Shown piece by piece: positions 42,363 to 51,551 of a DNA stretch of 59,193 bases. How positions within the stretch are numbered: the stretch's first letter is position 1; each line of letters opens with the position of its first letter. The DNA is from CAYLOP01 sp964385305 (GTDB taxonomy: Bacteria; Chloroflexota; Anaerolineae; Anaerolineales; E44-bin32). The notes below the pieces were generated by a model that was not told where the DNA came from, made no database searches, and was given only the letters and a program-made list of their open reading frames with translations. The DNA is taken from NCBI GenBank assembly GCA_964385305.1, contig CAYLOP010000004.1, forward strand, positions 1 to 59,193. Direction: 5' to 3'. The translations under genes were made by a program, and so were the position numbers.

Positions 42363-43895
42363 ATGACTCAAAAAATCGTCGAGTGCATCCCAAATTTTTC
42401 AGAAGGTCGTCGCCCGGAGGTCATTAAAGCCATCCGAGCGGATATTGAGAGCATCCCTGCCGTCCATATTCTTGACCTTCACAGTGATGTTGATCATAAC
42501 CGCTCCGTCATCACATTCGCCGGAACACCCGAATCCGTATTAGATGCGGCTTTTGCTGCCGTAAAGACGGCCGCAGAGCTGATCAACATGGAAGAACATG
42601 AAGGCGAGCATCCCCGCATCGGCGCAACGGACGTCGTGCCGTTTGTGCCGCTGCAGGGCGCGACCATGGAGGAATGCGTCCAACTCGCTCAAACACTTGG
42701 CAAGCGTGTGGGGGAGGAATTGCACATTCCCGTCTACCTTTATGAGAAGGCCGCCACACATCCCGAACGTGTGAACCTGGAAGCCATCCGTAAAGGGGAG
42801 TACGAAGGTCTCAAAGTAAGCATCGAGCAAGACCCCCTGCGAAAGCCGGATTTCGGCCCAAGCCAACTTGGCACCGCAGGCGCGTGTGTGGTGGGCGCCC
42901 GTCCCTCGCTTATCGCCTTCAACTCGTACCTGACAACAGATAACGTCGATATCGCCAAGAAAATTGCACGCGCGGTGCGGCATTCCTCTGGTGGTCTGCG
43001 ATATATCAAGGCGCTTGGTATGCTCGTTGAGGGACGAGCGCAGGTTTCCATGAATTTGACCGATTTCACACGCACGCCCATCGCACGTGTCATTGAATTG
43101 ATTCGGCGAGAAGCCGAACGCTATGGTGTGGGTATCCACCACACTGAACTCGTCGGACTCATCCCTCAGGAAGCGCTTGCCGACGCTGCGCAATGGTACT
43201 TGCAGATGGACCAATTTGAGCCAGACCAGATCCTTGAGACTCGCCTCTATGCGGCCATGGCTGGTGAGGGACGAGAGACAAGCTCTTTTCTGGAAGATTT
43301 ATCAGCTGGCACGCCCACTCCTGGGGGCGGTTCAGCCGCTGCTTACGCAGGGGCGATGGCAGCCGCGCTGGTGGGTATGGTCTCGCGACTGACACTGGCA
43401 AGAAAGAAATTCGCCGATGTTCACGAGCACATGCAGGCGATCGTGCTCCGTTCCGATGAATTACGCCAATCGCTTCAGAAAGCCGTGGCGCTCGACTCTC
43501 AGGCATTCGACGCTGTGATGGATGCTTTCCGCATGCCTAAAAATACCGATGAAGAAAAAGTAGCACGCGATGACGCCATTGAACGCGCCACACATCAAGC
43601 CGCAACAGTGCCGCTGCAGGTCGTACGTGAGGTGGTGGAGGTTGTAACGCTGGCAGCGGAAGCTGCTGAAATCGGCAATCCCAACGCTGCAACAGACGCC
43701 GGTTCAGCGGGGAGCATGGCGCATGCAGCATTGCAAGCGGCCGGACTCAACGTAAAAATTAACGCGAGTAGCGTCTCCGATCGTGAAGCCGCTGCTGCCT
43801 GGCTCCAGGAATTAGCACATCTTACGGACCAGGCTGCAGCTGCGGAAGCACGGCTTGCCAAAGCGTTGCTGGATCGAGTCAAGTTGGAAATGTGA
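42363..43895 (+). CDS. ftcD: Glutamate formimidoyltransferase/formimino-THF cyclodeaminase
   Basis: Bifunctional enzyme of 510 residues. The N-terminal formiminotransferase (1-295) has VECIPNFSEGR, DHNRSVITFAG, EGEHPRIGATDVVPFVPL and VSMNLTDF. The C-terminal cyclodeaminase (about 303-510) begins FLEDLSAGTPTPGGGSAAAY. It moves the formimino group of formiminoglutamate to tetrahydrofolate and makes methenyl-THF and ammonia, as in histidine degradation; relatives serve formiminoglycine from purine fermentation. No hut genes are adjacent. The fused form is that of animals and some bacteria. Confidence 0.93.
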   Translation: MTQKIVECIPNFSEGRRPEVIKAIRADIESIPAVHILDLHSDVDHNRSVITFAGTPESVLDAAFAAVKTAAELINMEEHEGEHPRIGATDVVPFVPLQGATMEECVQLAQTLGKRVGEELHIPVYLYEKAATHPERVNLEAIRKGEYEGLKVSIEQDPLRKPDFGPSQLGTAGACVVGARPSLIAFNSYLTTDNVDIAKKIARAVRHSSGGLRYIKALGMLVEGRAQVSMNLTDFTRTPIARVIELIRREAERYGVGIHHTELVGLIPQEALADAAQWYLQMDQFEPDQILETRLYAAMAGEGRETSSFLEDLSAGTPTPGGGSAAAYAGAMAAALVGMVSRLTLARKKFADVHEHMQAIVLRSDELRQSLQKAVALDSQAFDAVMDAFRMPKNTDEEKVARDDAIERATHQAATVPLQVVREVVEVVTLAAEAAEIGNPNAATDAGSAGSMAHAALQAAGLNVKINASSVSDREAAAAWLQELAHLTDQAAAAEARLAKALLDRVKLEM

Positions 43896-43929
43896 TCGAC
43901 TATTCAAGAAATGATCTTGAGGACTGTTT

Positions 43930-43951
43930 GGGGCGCACTACGCTGCGCCCC
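43930..43951. terminator. Bidirectional terminator between ftcD and capA-like gene
   Basis: GGGGCGCA (43930-43937) pairs with TGCGCCCC (43944-43951) around a six-base loop, in the 61-base gap between two convergent genes, with T-rich sequence (TTGCTTT) on the plus side. Confidence 0.8.
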
Positions 43952-43956
43952 TTGCT

Positions 43957-45666
43957 TTACCATCCACTAGCCTGAAAGATCGCCGTTAAGAATTCGCTGC
44001 GTTCAACCGTCGTCATCGGTCGCGGTTGCGCATAATCCTCTAAGATCGCAGTGAGTAGTTCAGTGCTGATATGTCTGCCATCATAGAAGACATGCCGATC
44101 GATGAACTCCTGCCGGTTGGCTAACGTTTGCATCTGATCGAAAAATAAATTGCCCAAGCCATAGTGGATGAACCCTCCGCCATAGAATTCAAAACCTAGT
44201 GGCTGGTGTGCCTGGCTTCCGCTGACAATGACAGCACCCGCATCGACAACTTGACGAAACGCCGCTTTTTGGGAGGGCATAACCACGCCACCTTCAGCCC
44301 ATTGGAACGTGAAGATCGGGATAACACCCTGTCCCTGAAGGCGATCAAGTTCTTGAGATACCCTCTCAAGATCACACGGAGCCGCCCCCGGTATATTATC
44401 TGTAGCCCACACTCTGGAAGGACCGGCCGAGTTACATCCTAAAAACGCTAAGGAATTTCCGTTGTGTTCAAGATAGGACGGCCGCTGTGCATCATCCAGA
44501 TTCACCCCACCCCCATAAGTTCCCCAGCCGAGTTCTCGATATCCTTCCAGCGTGTTCAGGAAAGCGTCCCTTCCCCAATCCAGGATGTGATTGCCGGTTA
44601 ACTCGATCACATCGGCGCCAACATATGCCAACAGCTCCTGGTGACGCGGCGAGGCACAAAATCGCAGATTGGCCTTGTAGGGATCCGGTGTTGGACATGT
44701 CTCGCTAAAGGCGACCTCATGACTGATGTGTGTGACGTCCGCCTCGCGCAGCCACGCTCCAACCTTTTCGCCGGGATAGCTCATTCCATAGGTGTCCATC
44801 TTTGAGGTCACAGTGCGTGTGAGCGCGGTCGTACCCGTCATCACAACCACCGTCATGCGCTGCTCATCGCGATTGCTCTCAGGCCAATCCAAGGATGCGC
44901 GCAACTTCTCCACCGCTGCGGGATCCCCGCTGAGCCCAAAGGGGAGGGTCAACGCATAGCGTTCAGCCTCGAACGACTTGTGAATGGGCGACAACCCATC
45001 CACCGCTAACACCTTCCAGCGCGGCTCAAGGACCTCAAAAGGCACAATCGCGTAACTCGATCTCTCTTTCCAGACGATATCAAGAAGGAGCTCTTGCTCG
45101 TTCCCAGCGGTCACGGCTTCTGAGGCCGGTCCGAGGAGCATCTCGATCGCCGCGAGCGTCTCCGGAGAGACGTACACACTTCCCCCTCCGCCCCATATCT
45201 GCATAAGCTCCTGGCTTTTCATGTCATCGCGCACGGTTGGAAATGGTGCTGCCAGGACATAGATCCATTCAGACAACTTTAACGCACCATGGGGTTCAAT
45301 TCGAACGCTCGCATCCGCAGGGTTCTCTGCTATGACAAGAAGCCCTCGCTGGGATAGCGTTTCAATAGGTGTCTTCAAGGCCGCGGGCAGTGCGGGCGAG
45401 ATCCATACACGCAGGATGTCCGGCGTCTCCGTAGCGCTTACGGGTTGAAAAGGAGTCTGGGTCGGACTCGCGCTTGCACCAGGTGGTGGCGTAGCGAGAG
45501 GCCAGCGTGTCTCTTCGCCTTGCATGGACACGCATGCACTCGTGCATAGCGCGACCCAGCACATCAAAAGGAGAAAAAGCGGGGCCCTGTAATCCCAAGG
45601 TGCCCATGCCATAATCCAGGCCGCGAATGCATCCCTGGCGGATACCCAGATGGCGCTCTCTTTCAT
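43957..45666 (-). CDS. Lipoprotein: substrate-binding-like domain fused to CapA phosphatase domain
   Basis: A 569-residue exported protein. Lipobox T-S-A-C (Cys 45), then a Pro/Ser linker. Residues about 83-260 resemble a periplasmic binding-protein lobe (WIYVLAAPFPTVRDDMKSQE, then IWGGGGSVYVSPET). From about 268 there is a CapA/PGA-synthesis metallophosphatase-type domain: VVVMTGTTALTR, DVTHISHEVAFSETCPTPDP, IELTGNHILDWG, LAFLGCN, QWAEGG, VSGSQAHQP and HYGLGNLFFDQ. CapA proteins act in poly-gamma-glutamate or other surface polymers. It may start at 45666 or 45612 (both give a lipoprotein). The last gene of the exporter unit; a functional link to it is uncertain. Confidence 0.82.
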   Translation of the reverse strand: MKESAIWVSARDAFAAWIMAWAPWDYRAPLFLLLMCWVALCTSACVSMQGEETRWPLATPPPGASASPTQTPFQPVSATETPDILRVWISPALPAALKTPIETLSQRGLLVIAENPADASVRIEPHGALKLSEWIYVLAAPFPTVRDDMKSQELMQIWGGGGSVYVSPETLAAIEMLLGPASEAVTAGNEQELLLDIVWKERSSYAIVPFEVLEPRWKVLAVDGLSPIHKSFEAERYALTLPFGLSGDPAAVEKLRASLDWPESNRDEQRMTVVVMTGTTALTRTVTSKMDTYGMSYPGEKVGAWLREADVTHISHEVAFSETCPTPDPYKANLRFCASPRHQELLAYVGADVIELTGNHILDWGRDAFLNTLEGYRELGWGTYGGGVNLDDAQRPSYLEHNGNSLAFLGCNSAGPSRVWATDNIPGAAPCDLERVSQELDRLQGQGVIPIFTFQWAEGGVVMPSQKAAFRQVVDAGAVIVSGSQAHQPLGFEFYGGGFIHYGLGNLFFDQMQTLANRQEFIDRHVFYDGRHISTELLTAILEDYAQPRPMTTVERSEFLTAIFQASGW

Positions 45667-45752
45667 CGTTGTAGTACACCTCGATCGCTGCTGATACGTG
45701 AATCGTGAACGCGAGCTGGGTCAGGCACTTCGAGAATAGGGCTCCGAAAGCT

Positions 45753-46664
45753 TCATACTCCAGCCAAGGTAAGAAAAACATCCTCTAAGGTTGGCTCAAT
45801 GCGTTTCACATCGATCGCTTGCATCCCGCCTTGCGCGAGCGCGTTCCTGATATCCCGAGGTTGAACAGATTCTTTTGTAATGGCGCGTAAGTGGTTACCC
45901 GCCAATCCCGTTTGGAGAACCCCAGGCATTTCAGTTAGAACTGTCAACGCCTCCAAATGCGGTTGGGCATAGATATCCCAAGCCGCACCCGGAAGTGCCT
46001 TCCGTTTAAGTTCCGAAGGCGTGCCTAAGGCCAGGATCCGTCCGTGGTGGATAATTCCCACTCGGCCGCAGTACTCTGCCTCGTCCATGTAGTGTGTGGT
46101 CACAAGCGATGTCACGCCTTCGTCTGCTAAATTGTAGATCAAATCCCAAAACGCGCGACGCGCAACGGGATCCACCCCACTTGTTGGTTCATCGAGGAAT
46201 AGCAGGGTCGGCCGATGGATGATCGCTGTCGCTAATGCAAGGCGCTGTCGCCAACCGATCGGCAATTTTCCAGCTTGGAGCTCTTCCAAGCCCCTCAAGC
46301 CTGCCTGGTCGATCACAGCATGCAGGCGTTTAGAATCCGGATTGCTGTAAACCCCTGCATAAAAACGGAGGTTTTCATCGACGGTTAATTCATGATAGAG
46401 AGCAAACTTCTGGGACATGTAGCCGACCCGGCTACGAATAGCTTCCACCTGTCGTGTGACATCCTGGCCAAAAACCATGGCCTGACCGCTTGTGGGTCGA
46501 AGCAATCCAAGCAACATACGGATCGTCGTAGTCTTGCCGGACCCATTGGGTCCCAAGTAGCCAAAGACCTCACCTCGTCGGACCTCAAACGAGACCCGAT
46601 CTACAGCGGTAAAATCCCCGAAACACTTGGTGAGCTCCTGTATCCTAACCACAGCGTCAGACAT
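45753..46664 (-). CDS. ABC transporter ATP-binding protein (ABC-2 type)
   Basis: ABC ATPase of about 303 residues: Walker A GPNGSGKTTT, Q-loop (YMSQKFALYHEL), a signature that reads LPIGWRQRLALA in place of LSGGQ, as in YbhF-type domains, Walker B LLFLDEPTSGVDP and the switch His in TTHYMDEAE. It is one of two ATPases in the unit with an HlyD adaptor and an ABC-2 permease, so it exports a small molecule or drug. It starts at ATG 46664 with GGAT-like site. Confidence 0.9.
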   Translation of the reverse strand: MSDAVVRIQELTKCFGDFTAVDRVSFEVRRGEVFGYLGPNGSGKTTTIRMLLGLLRPTSGQAMVFGQDVTRQVEAIRSRVGYMSQKFALYHELTVDENLRFYAGVYSNPDSKRLHAVIDQAGLRGLEELQAGKLPIGWRQRLALATAIIHRPTLLFLDEPTSGVDPVARRAFWDLIYNLADEGVTSLVTTHYMDEAEYCGRVGIIHHGRILALGTPSELKRKALPGAAWDIYAQPHLEALTVLTEMPGVLQTGLAGNHLRAITKESVQPRDIRNALAQGGMQAIDVKRIEPTLEDVFLTLAGV

Positions 46665-46745
46665 CTTGCACAATCCTGTGTCCCATACAAAGCTTTGGCC
46701 GCCTGGTTGACTTCCCGATCGCTGAACACATTTCCATCGACCAAC

Positions 46746-47669
46746 CTAGAGAAAATCGATGAACGCATCCTCAAGACTAGGCATGACGGGTTCCATACGC
46801 TCAACCATGCCTCCGGCTTCCTGAATGGTCCTTCTCAATCGTCGCATAACACGTCTCGCCGCACCCTGACTGACTTTCACATGCAGCCTGTCCCCGAACA
46901 GCTGCACATCTTCAACCTGCGGGTCCACGCGGACGATGTGTTCGATCCTACGGCTTTCTGGGCCTACAATCTCTATAATCCGCCCTTGAAGATGGCGCAC
47001 TAATGCATCCGGGGCATCCTCTATACGAAGCCGCCCTTCGAACATGAAACCCACCCGGTTGCATCGCGAAGCCTCGTCCATGTAGGGCGTGCTGATCAAG
47101 ACAGCTACGCCGTCCCGCAGGAGTTGTATCAGCAACTGCCAAAACGCCTGGCGCGTGAGCGCGTCCACGCCACTGGTTGGCTCATCGAGAAGCAAAATCT
47201 TGGGATAGTGGACAAGCGCCGCTGCCAAGCCCAACTTCTGCTTCATACCGCCTGAGAGGGCGTCTGCTCTTCGATCTCTAAACCCGCGCAATCCTACAAA
47301 ATCGAGAATCTCCTGTGAGCGTGGCAACCATTGCTTACGCGGCAAACCACGCACCTCTGCAAAGAACCGCAAGTTCTCCAGCACGGTGAGATCGCCGTAC
47401 AAGCTGAATCGCTGGGGAAGGTAGCCGATGTTCTTTCTCGCCTTTTCAAGGTTGTGATGAAGGTCGATCCCATTCAGCCGAATCTCGCCACCTTCGGCGG
47501 ATAGCACGCCGCAGATCAAGCGCATTGTAGTCGTTTTCCCAGCGCCGTCCGGACCAACAAGCGCGAAGATCTCACCCGCATCGATGGAGAGTGAAAGATC
47601 ATCGACAGCCACAAGGTCACCGAACGTTTTCCGCACATTACGAACTTCGATCATACCTTCCGGCGTCAT
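46746..47669 (-). CDS. ABC transporter ATP-binding protein (second)
   Basis: ATPase of 307 residues: Walker A GPDGAGKTTT, Q-loop YLPQRFSLYGDL, full signature LSGGMKQKLGLA, Walker B LLLDEPTSGVDAL and STPYMDEA, where Pro replaces the usual switch His (TTHYMDEA). With the previous ATPase it corresponds to the two halves of YbhF, here as separate genes. The ATP site with this Pro may be catalytically weak. Confidence 0.9.
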   Translation of the reverse strand: MTPEGMIEVRNVRKTFGDLVAVDDLSLSIDAGEIFALVGPDGAGKTTTMRLICGVLSAEGGEIRLNGIDLHHNLEKARKNIGYLPQRFSLYGDLTVLENLRFFAEVRGLPRKQWLPRSQEILDFVGLRGFRDRRADALSGGMKQKLGLAAALVHYPKILLLDEPTSGVDALTRQAFWQLLIQLLRDGVAVLISTPYMDEASRCNRVGFMFEGRLRIEDAPDALVRHLQGRIIEIVGPESRRIEHIVRVDPQVEDVQLFGDRLHVKVSQGAARRVMRRLRRTIQEAGGMVERMEPVMPSLEDAFIDFL

Positions 47670-47732
47670 CTCTCAAGCCCTTCCCTGTCGCCTGCAAGAA
47701 CTACTAATCATCGCCAACCATACTTGTCCCGG

Positions 47733-49079
47733 CTATTCTCTAAAATCCACATCTGCCGGCATACCGGGTTTCAACCTTCCACTCGGGTCGACCAATTCGA
47801 GTTCGACAGCGAACACGGTTGTACGGCGACCCTCATCCGTCTGTACGTTACGCGGCGTGAACTCTGCGCGGTCTGCAATGCGCACAACGGTACCCAAGAA
47901 GGTCTCCTCCGGAAACGAATCGACCTTCACCACAGCCGTTTGTCTGAGCTCGATCTGCCCATAGCGATCTTCTGGAACGTAGACGATGATTTTGAGATCA
48001 TCTAACTGGTCGATGGTCAACGCGACTGCCCCTGCTGGAAGCACCTCACCGGGCTCCACATTGCGTACTGCGACCACACCAGAGACCGGTGATCGCAGGG
48101 TAAGCTTGTCAAGCTGCAGTTCGATGAGGGTTATCTCAGATCGCGCCTGTGCCAGTACCGTCTGTGCTTGCGTGAGGGCGGCTTCGGCCTGTGCAAGGGA
48201 CATCTCTGACGCTTGAATTTCGAGTGCGTCATCGCCCGTCTGCATCAGCATCAAACGGTCCATCGCGCTGTCGTAGCGTGATTGCGCTACAGCTACGCGT
48301 GCTCTCGCTTCGAGCACATCCTCGGAAACCTTGTCGGAAAGCACGTGCTCATACTCAGATTGCGCGGCCTCCAGTTCTGCCTCCGCAGCCTCATACAGAT
48401 CGTCGGCGTAATCTTCCAACTTTACATCGTCGCTAGCCAAGCGGGCACGTTCTCGCACCTCTTCAGCGATGAGGAACGTTGCACGCGCTTCCGACAGACG
48501 TCGCTCACATTCGATCAGTTCCGCTACCGTCGCATCATGAAGTAATGCTTCAAGATTTCCGCGTTCTGTTTCAAGCGCCTCGCTTGCCGCCCCAACCTCT
48601 GCCTCCGCCGAAGCGATATTCTCATGTTTCTCGAAGTACCAGATCGGGAGATCGAAGGCATCCGGCGTGTAGGCTCGCCATGCATCATCACGCGCGGCCA
48701 TCTCCTCCAAGCGTGCCCCACGCCGCACCAGCTCGACCTGGATGGCCGTAGCATCATGGTTAACTTGCGCTGTGCGCAGCGCCGCCTGGGCCGTCCGGTG
48801 TGCTGCGTTCGCTCGTTCAAGCTGTGCCTGGAGGATCTCATCGTCCAATCGGATAACCACCTGACCCTGCTCCACCGGACTCCCCGCACGCACCAGCACC
48901 TCTGCAACCCGGCCTGAGATCTCGGATGACACAACGACCTCCAGCGCCTCCACCGTTCCCGAGGCCGAGAGCGTCGTATCTTCTGGCTCCTTGATCTGGT
49001 TCAGGTAAACCAGCGCTGCCGCGACAAGCAAGAGCAGGAACGCCAGGGGGATGATCCTTCGCAATATTCGGGATGCCAT
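47733..49079 (-). CDS. HlyD-family periplasmic/membrane-fusion adaptor
   Basis: About 448 residues: a membrane anchor (IPLAFLLLLVAAALVYLNQI), a lipoyl-like half (SGTVEALEVVVSSEISGRVAEVLV and GSPVEQGQVVIRLDD), a long coiled-coil hairpin of about 230 residues (rich in Ala, Glu, Arg) and the return half (LTLRSPVSGVVAVRNVEPGEVLPAG). Members of this family join the ABC permease to outer layers in exporters of the YbhG kind. ATG 49079 has GGAGGTGGAG before it; ATG 49091 has none. Confidence 0.9.
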   Translation of the reverse strand: MASRILRRIIPLAFLLLLVAAALVYLNQIKEPEDTTLSASGTVEALEVVVSSEISGRVAEVLVRAGSPVEQGQVVIRLDDEILQAQLERANAAHRTAQAALRTAQVNHDATAIQVELVRRGARLEEMAARDDAWRAYTPDAFDLPIWYFEKHENIASAEAEVGAASEALETERGNLEALLHDATVAELIECERRLSEARATFLIAEEVRERARLASDDVKLEDYADDLYEAAEAELEAAQSEYEHVLSDKVSEDVLEARARVAVAQSRYDSAMDRLMLMQTGDDALEIQASEMSLAQAEAALTQAQTVLAQARSEITLIELQLDKLTLRSPVSGVVAVRNVEPGEVLPAGAVALTIDQLDDLKIIVYVPEDRYGQIELRQTAVVKVDSFPEETFLGTVVRIADRAEFTPRNVQTDEGRRTTVFAVELELVDPSGRLKPGMPADVDFRE

Positions 49080-49141
49080 CTCCACCTCCATGGTTCTTTA
49101 ACGTGCGGCCGACACGTCGATCCGGCCCACGCAATCATCCA

Positions 49142-50275
49142 TCAATCCAACCGCTTGCGGAAAAGCAGTGCCGCTAACGTCATGATTCCCAAGCCGAACA
49201 GCGCGAGCGCAAGGATCTCATCGCTCAACGCCGCCATACTCACTCCCTTGATCAGCAGGGAGCGGATAATCACAAGGTAATATCGCAATGGAAAGAGGTA
49301 AGAAATCCATTGCAAGGCTTTCGGCATCGCCTCGATCGGGAAGAAGAATCCCGAGAGGAAGATGCTTGGCAAGAACGTCATAAAGGCGCCCAGCATGGCT
49401 TCTCGCTGCGTATTGGCCGAGGTGGACACGAGCAGCCCTATGCCCAATCCTGAAAGGAGGAACAGACCCGAAAGCAGGAAAATCACGCCCAGATCGCCAC
49501 GGATCGGGACGCCGAACAGCCAAGACCCGAGCGCAAGCACCTCTAATGTGTTGATCGACGCTAAGACCACATAGGGTAGGAGCTTTCCAACGATCAACTC
49601 CCAGGGCCGGATGGGTGTGACAATTAACTGCTCGATGGTTCCCCGCTCGCGCTCACGCACGACCGCTGTCGCCGTTAGAATGGAAGTTAGTGCAAAGAGG
49701 ATGGTACCCATCACGCCAGGTACCATGAAATAGGCGCTGACCATGTCTGGGTTGTACCAAACCTGTGTATGCACCTCGATCGGCATTTGCTCGAGCTGAG
49801 ACTGCCCATAGCGTGACAGGCGGTTCGATAACACCTCGGTCGCATGCTCCTGACCGATGAGCTGTGCCGCAGACAGGGATGTGGAAGCGATCGTTGGGTC
49901 GCTCCCGTCTATAACAAAGACGATGGACGCCGAATCTTCCCCGCGAAGCTGCACGCTGTAATCCGAGGGTATGATCAATCCGACTTTTGCGTCTCCCCGG
50001 TCAATGATCCGGCGCATCTCCTCTTCGGAGTCCACTTCAAATGCGATCTGAAAATAATCCGCTGCACGATAGGCATCCAAAAGCGCCCGCGCCGCCGGAC
50101 CACGATCTTGGTCATAGATTGCCATCGGGACATTGCGCACATCCGTGGTAGCAGCATAGCCGATCAGCAGTAGCTGCATCACGGGGATGGCGAAGACCAG
50201 CATCAGGGTTCGAGGATCGCGCCAGATTTGAATGAACTCCTTGCGGATGAGAGACAATAAACGATAGTTGATCAT
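49142..50275 (-). CDS. ABC-2 type transporter permease
   Basis: Permease of about 377 residues (YhhJ/YbhR type): an N-terminal helix (IRKEFIQIWRDPRTLMLVFAIPVMQLLLIG), a large extracellular loop (about 45-170) and five C-terminal helices, with the signature RERERGTIEQLIVTPIRPWE and GIGLLVSTSANTQREAM. It is the only permease in the unit, so it must form a homodimer, while YbhRS uses two. The start at 50275 follows GGGTGG. Confidence 0.92.
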   Translation of the reverse strand: MINYRLLSLIRKEFIQIWRDPRTLMLVFAIPVMQLLLIGYAATTDVRNVPMAIYDQDRGPAARALLDAYRAADYFQIAFEVDSEEEMRRIIDRGDAKVGLIIPSDYSVQLRGEDSASIVFVIDGSDPTIASTSLSAAQLIGQEHATEVLSNRLSRYGQSQLEQMPIEVHTQVWYNPDMVSAYFMVPGVMGTILFALTSILTATAVVRERERGTIEQLIVTPIRPWELIVGKLLPYVVLASINTLEVLALGSWLFGVPIRGDLGVIFLLSGLFLLSGLGIGLLVSTSANTQREAMLGAFMTFLPSIFLSGFFFPIEAMPKALQWISYLFPLRYYLVIIRSLLIKGVSMAALSDEILALALFGLGIMTLAALLFRKRLD

Positions 50276-50515
50276 ATATCCACCCCGCAAATTCGAGCCC
50301 TCCCAAATGACAGCGGATATTGGGCTCCATCACCCACCTTCTCCTGGCTTTGAACGCCCTTGCACATTCCCATGCGGACGGGCGTGTAGTTCCGCGAGAA
50401 TTCGTGTGACTTTGACAATGTATGATTCACAACGCGCTTCGCCTCAAGGAGAAGGACGGCCGTCGGAATCATATCAAGAACGACATGCCAGTGACTTTGC
50501 ATCATGATGCCCTAC
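50276..50515. other. Spacer between TetR and permease genes
   Basis: 240 bases without a recognisable gene; a short minus-strand frame (50272-50505) shows no family features. A promoter for the exporter genes may lie here, but I see no clear one. Confidence 0.4.
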
Positions 50516-51112
50516 CTATGAGAGAATGCCTCTGAGGAAGATATCCACGTTGAACTCCAGTGCGTTTTCCTGCATAACGTTCGGAAGTTGCGCGCCCATA
50601 AGATGGTTCAAGATGTAATGCGAGAAGAACATGCCAATAAAGACCCGGATGATCATCGGAAGAGGTATGGGGCGCAACCGCTCATCCTCCTGCGTGAATC
50701 GTTCGACGGTACTCATGACCTCGGGGAAGAACATCTGGTAAAGCTGGGGGATATGTTGGCTTTGGAACTCAATAATCTCAATGAACATCAGGTGGAAGAA
50801 ATCAGGGCGATTCTCGAGCGCCGCAATCATTTTTTCAGCGGCGTTTCGAACGAAATCCTCCAACGTCTCTCCCTGAGCATTTTTCAGGATTGGGAGAATC
50901 TCATGGTATGGATGATAGGTCTCCAACACTTCAATAAAGATCGCTTCTTTGCCTTCGAAGTGATTGTAAATGCCGCCAAGGGCGATGCCGGCATCATAGG
51001 CGATCTGGCGCATGGACGTCCCATGATATCCCTGTTCAAGAAACAATCGGTGGGCGGCTTGCATGATGGCGGAACGCGTATGCCTTCCTTTTTCCATTCC
51101 GTCCCTCTGCAT
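50516..51112 (-). CDS. TetR/AcrR-family transcriptional repressor
   Basis: A 198-residue regulator. The N-terminal helix-turn-helix is typical: RSAIMQAAHRLFLEQGYHGTSMRQIAYDAGIALGGIYNHFEGKE (quoted here in part: GTSMRQIAYDAGIALGGIYN). The C-terminal part binds an effector. It heads the exporter unit, so it probably senses the exported compound. AAGGAGAG is upstream of ATG 51112; an open frame continues upstream, but it overlaps the promoter and operator. Confidence 0.93.
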   Translation of the reverse strand: MQRDGMEKGRHTRSAIMQAAHRLFLEQGYHGTSMRQIAYDAGIALGGIYNHFEGKEAIFIEVLETYHPYHEILPILKNAQGETLEDFVRNAAEKMIAALENRPDFFHLMFIEIIEFQSQHIPQLYQMFFPEVMSTVERFTQEDERLRPIPLPMIIRVFIGMFFSHYILNHLMGAQLPNVMQENALEFNVDIFLRGILS

Positions 51113-51131
51113 GTATCTCTCCTTATATGTG

Positions 51132-51145
51132 AACGAACGTTCGTT
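51132..51145. promoter_or_regulatory. TetR operator (perfect 14-bp palindrome)
   Basis: AACGAACGTTCGTT lies just downstream of the -10 of the tetR promoter, near the start of transcription. Such palindromes are classical AcrR/TetR-type operators, and their position predicts autorepression. Confidence 0.75.
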
Positions 51146-51148
51146 TCC

Positions 51149-51177
51149 ATCATAGGGAAAAAGAAGGACGCTGTCAA
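51149..51177 (-). promoter_or_regulatory. Consensus sigma-70 promoter of tetR
   Basis: On the minus strand TTGACA (51177-51172), a 17-base spacer and TATGAT (51154-51149). A near-perfect promoter that the operator would block. Confidence 0.9.
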
Positions 51178-51321
51178 GCGACAGGCCCTTTTGATGACTG
51201 CAGAACAGCATCACGCGGCGCGATCGTATCTCACGCTATCGACCCAACCATCTAATAACATACACTCGCCAGGGATGAGCTCCGAATCAGAATACCCCTG
51301 CGCGCTCATAGTGCGACTTGC

Positions 51322-51543
51322 CTAGGATCGGCCTCCCCCACCCCCCAGCCTGCTTACCTGACGCACAAATCGCAACACATCCATGCCGAGCTTCAAACCA
51401 TCGCTCGCGCCTAATTGCGGTTGCTCGCCCTCGCGCTCAGCACGCCGCACAATGGCATACGCCGCAGCAAGTCCGGTTAAAGCCCCAATCAAGCCCCCCA
51501 GTAAAAGGATGTTTCGTTTCCACGTTGGATCTGATTCCATCAT
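51322..51543 (-). CDS. Hypothetical small membrane protein
   Basis: A 73-residue protein with one membrane helix (about 11-31: LLLGGLIGALTGLAAAYAIV), then a polar part ending in GGGGGRS. The pattern resembles YtxH-like proteins, but I cannot assign it. GAGGGAAGG precedes ATG 51543. It follows the 145-residue membrane-protein gene by eight bases. Confidence 0.65.
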   Translation of the reverse strand: MMESDPTWKRNILLLGGLIGALTGLAAAYAIVRRAEREGEQPQLGASDGLKLGMDVLRFVRQVSRLGGGGGRS

Positions 51544-51551
51544 GCCTTCCC

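Noticed and set aside
45753..46664. Degenerate LSGGQ (LPIGWRQ) as sign of a broken ATPase
   Set aside because: YbhF-type domains normally have such a variant, and all other motifs are intact.
47733..49091. Long opposite-strand open frames over the HlyD gene and over other genes (for example at 8419-8763, 22543-23043 and 50588-51325)
   Set aside because: They lie antisense to clearly conserved genes, have biased Arg/Ser/Pro-rich compositions and no family features.
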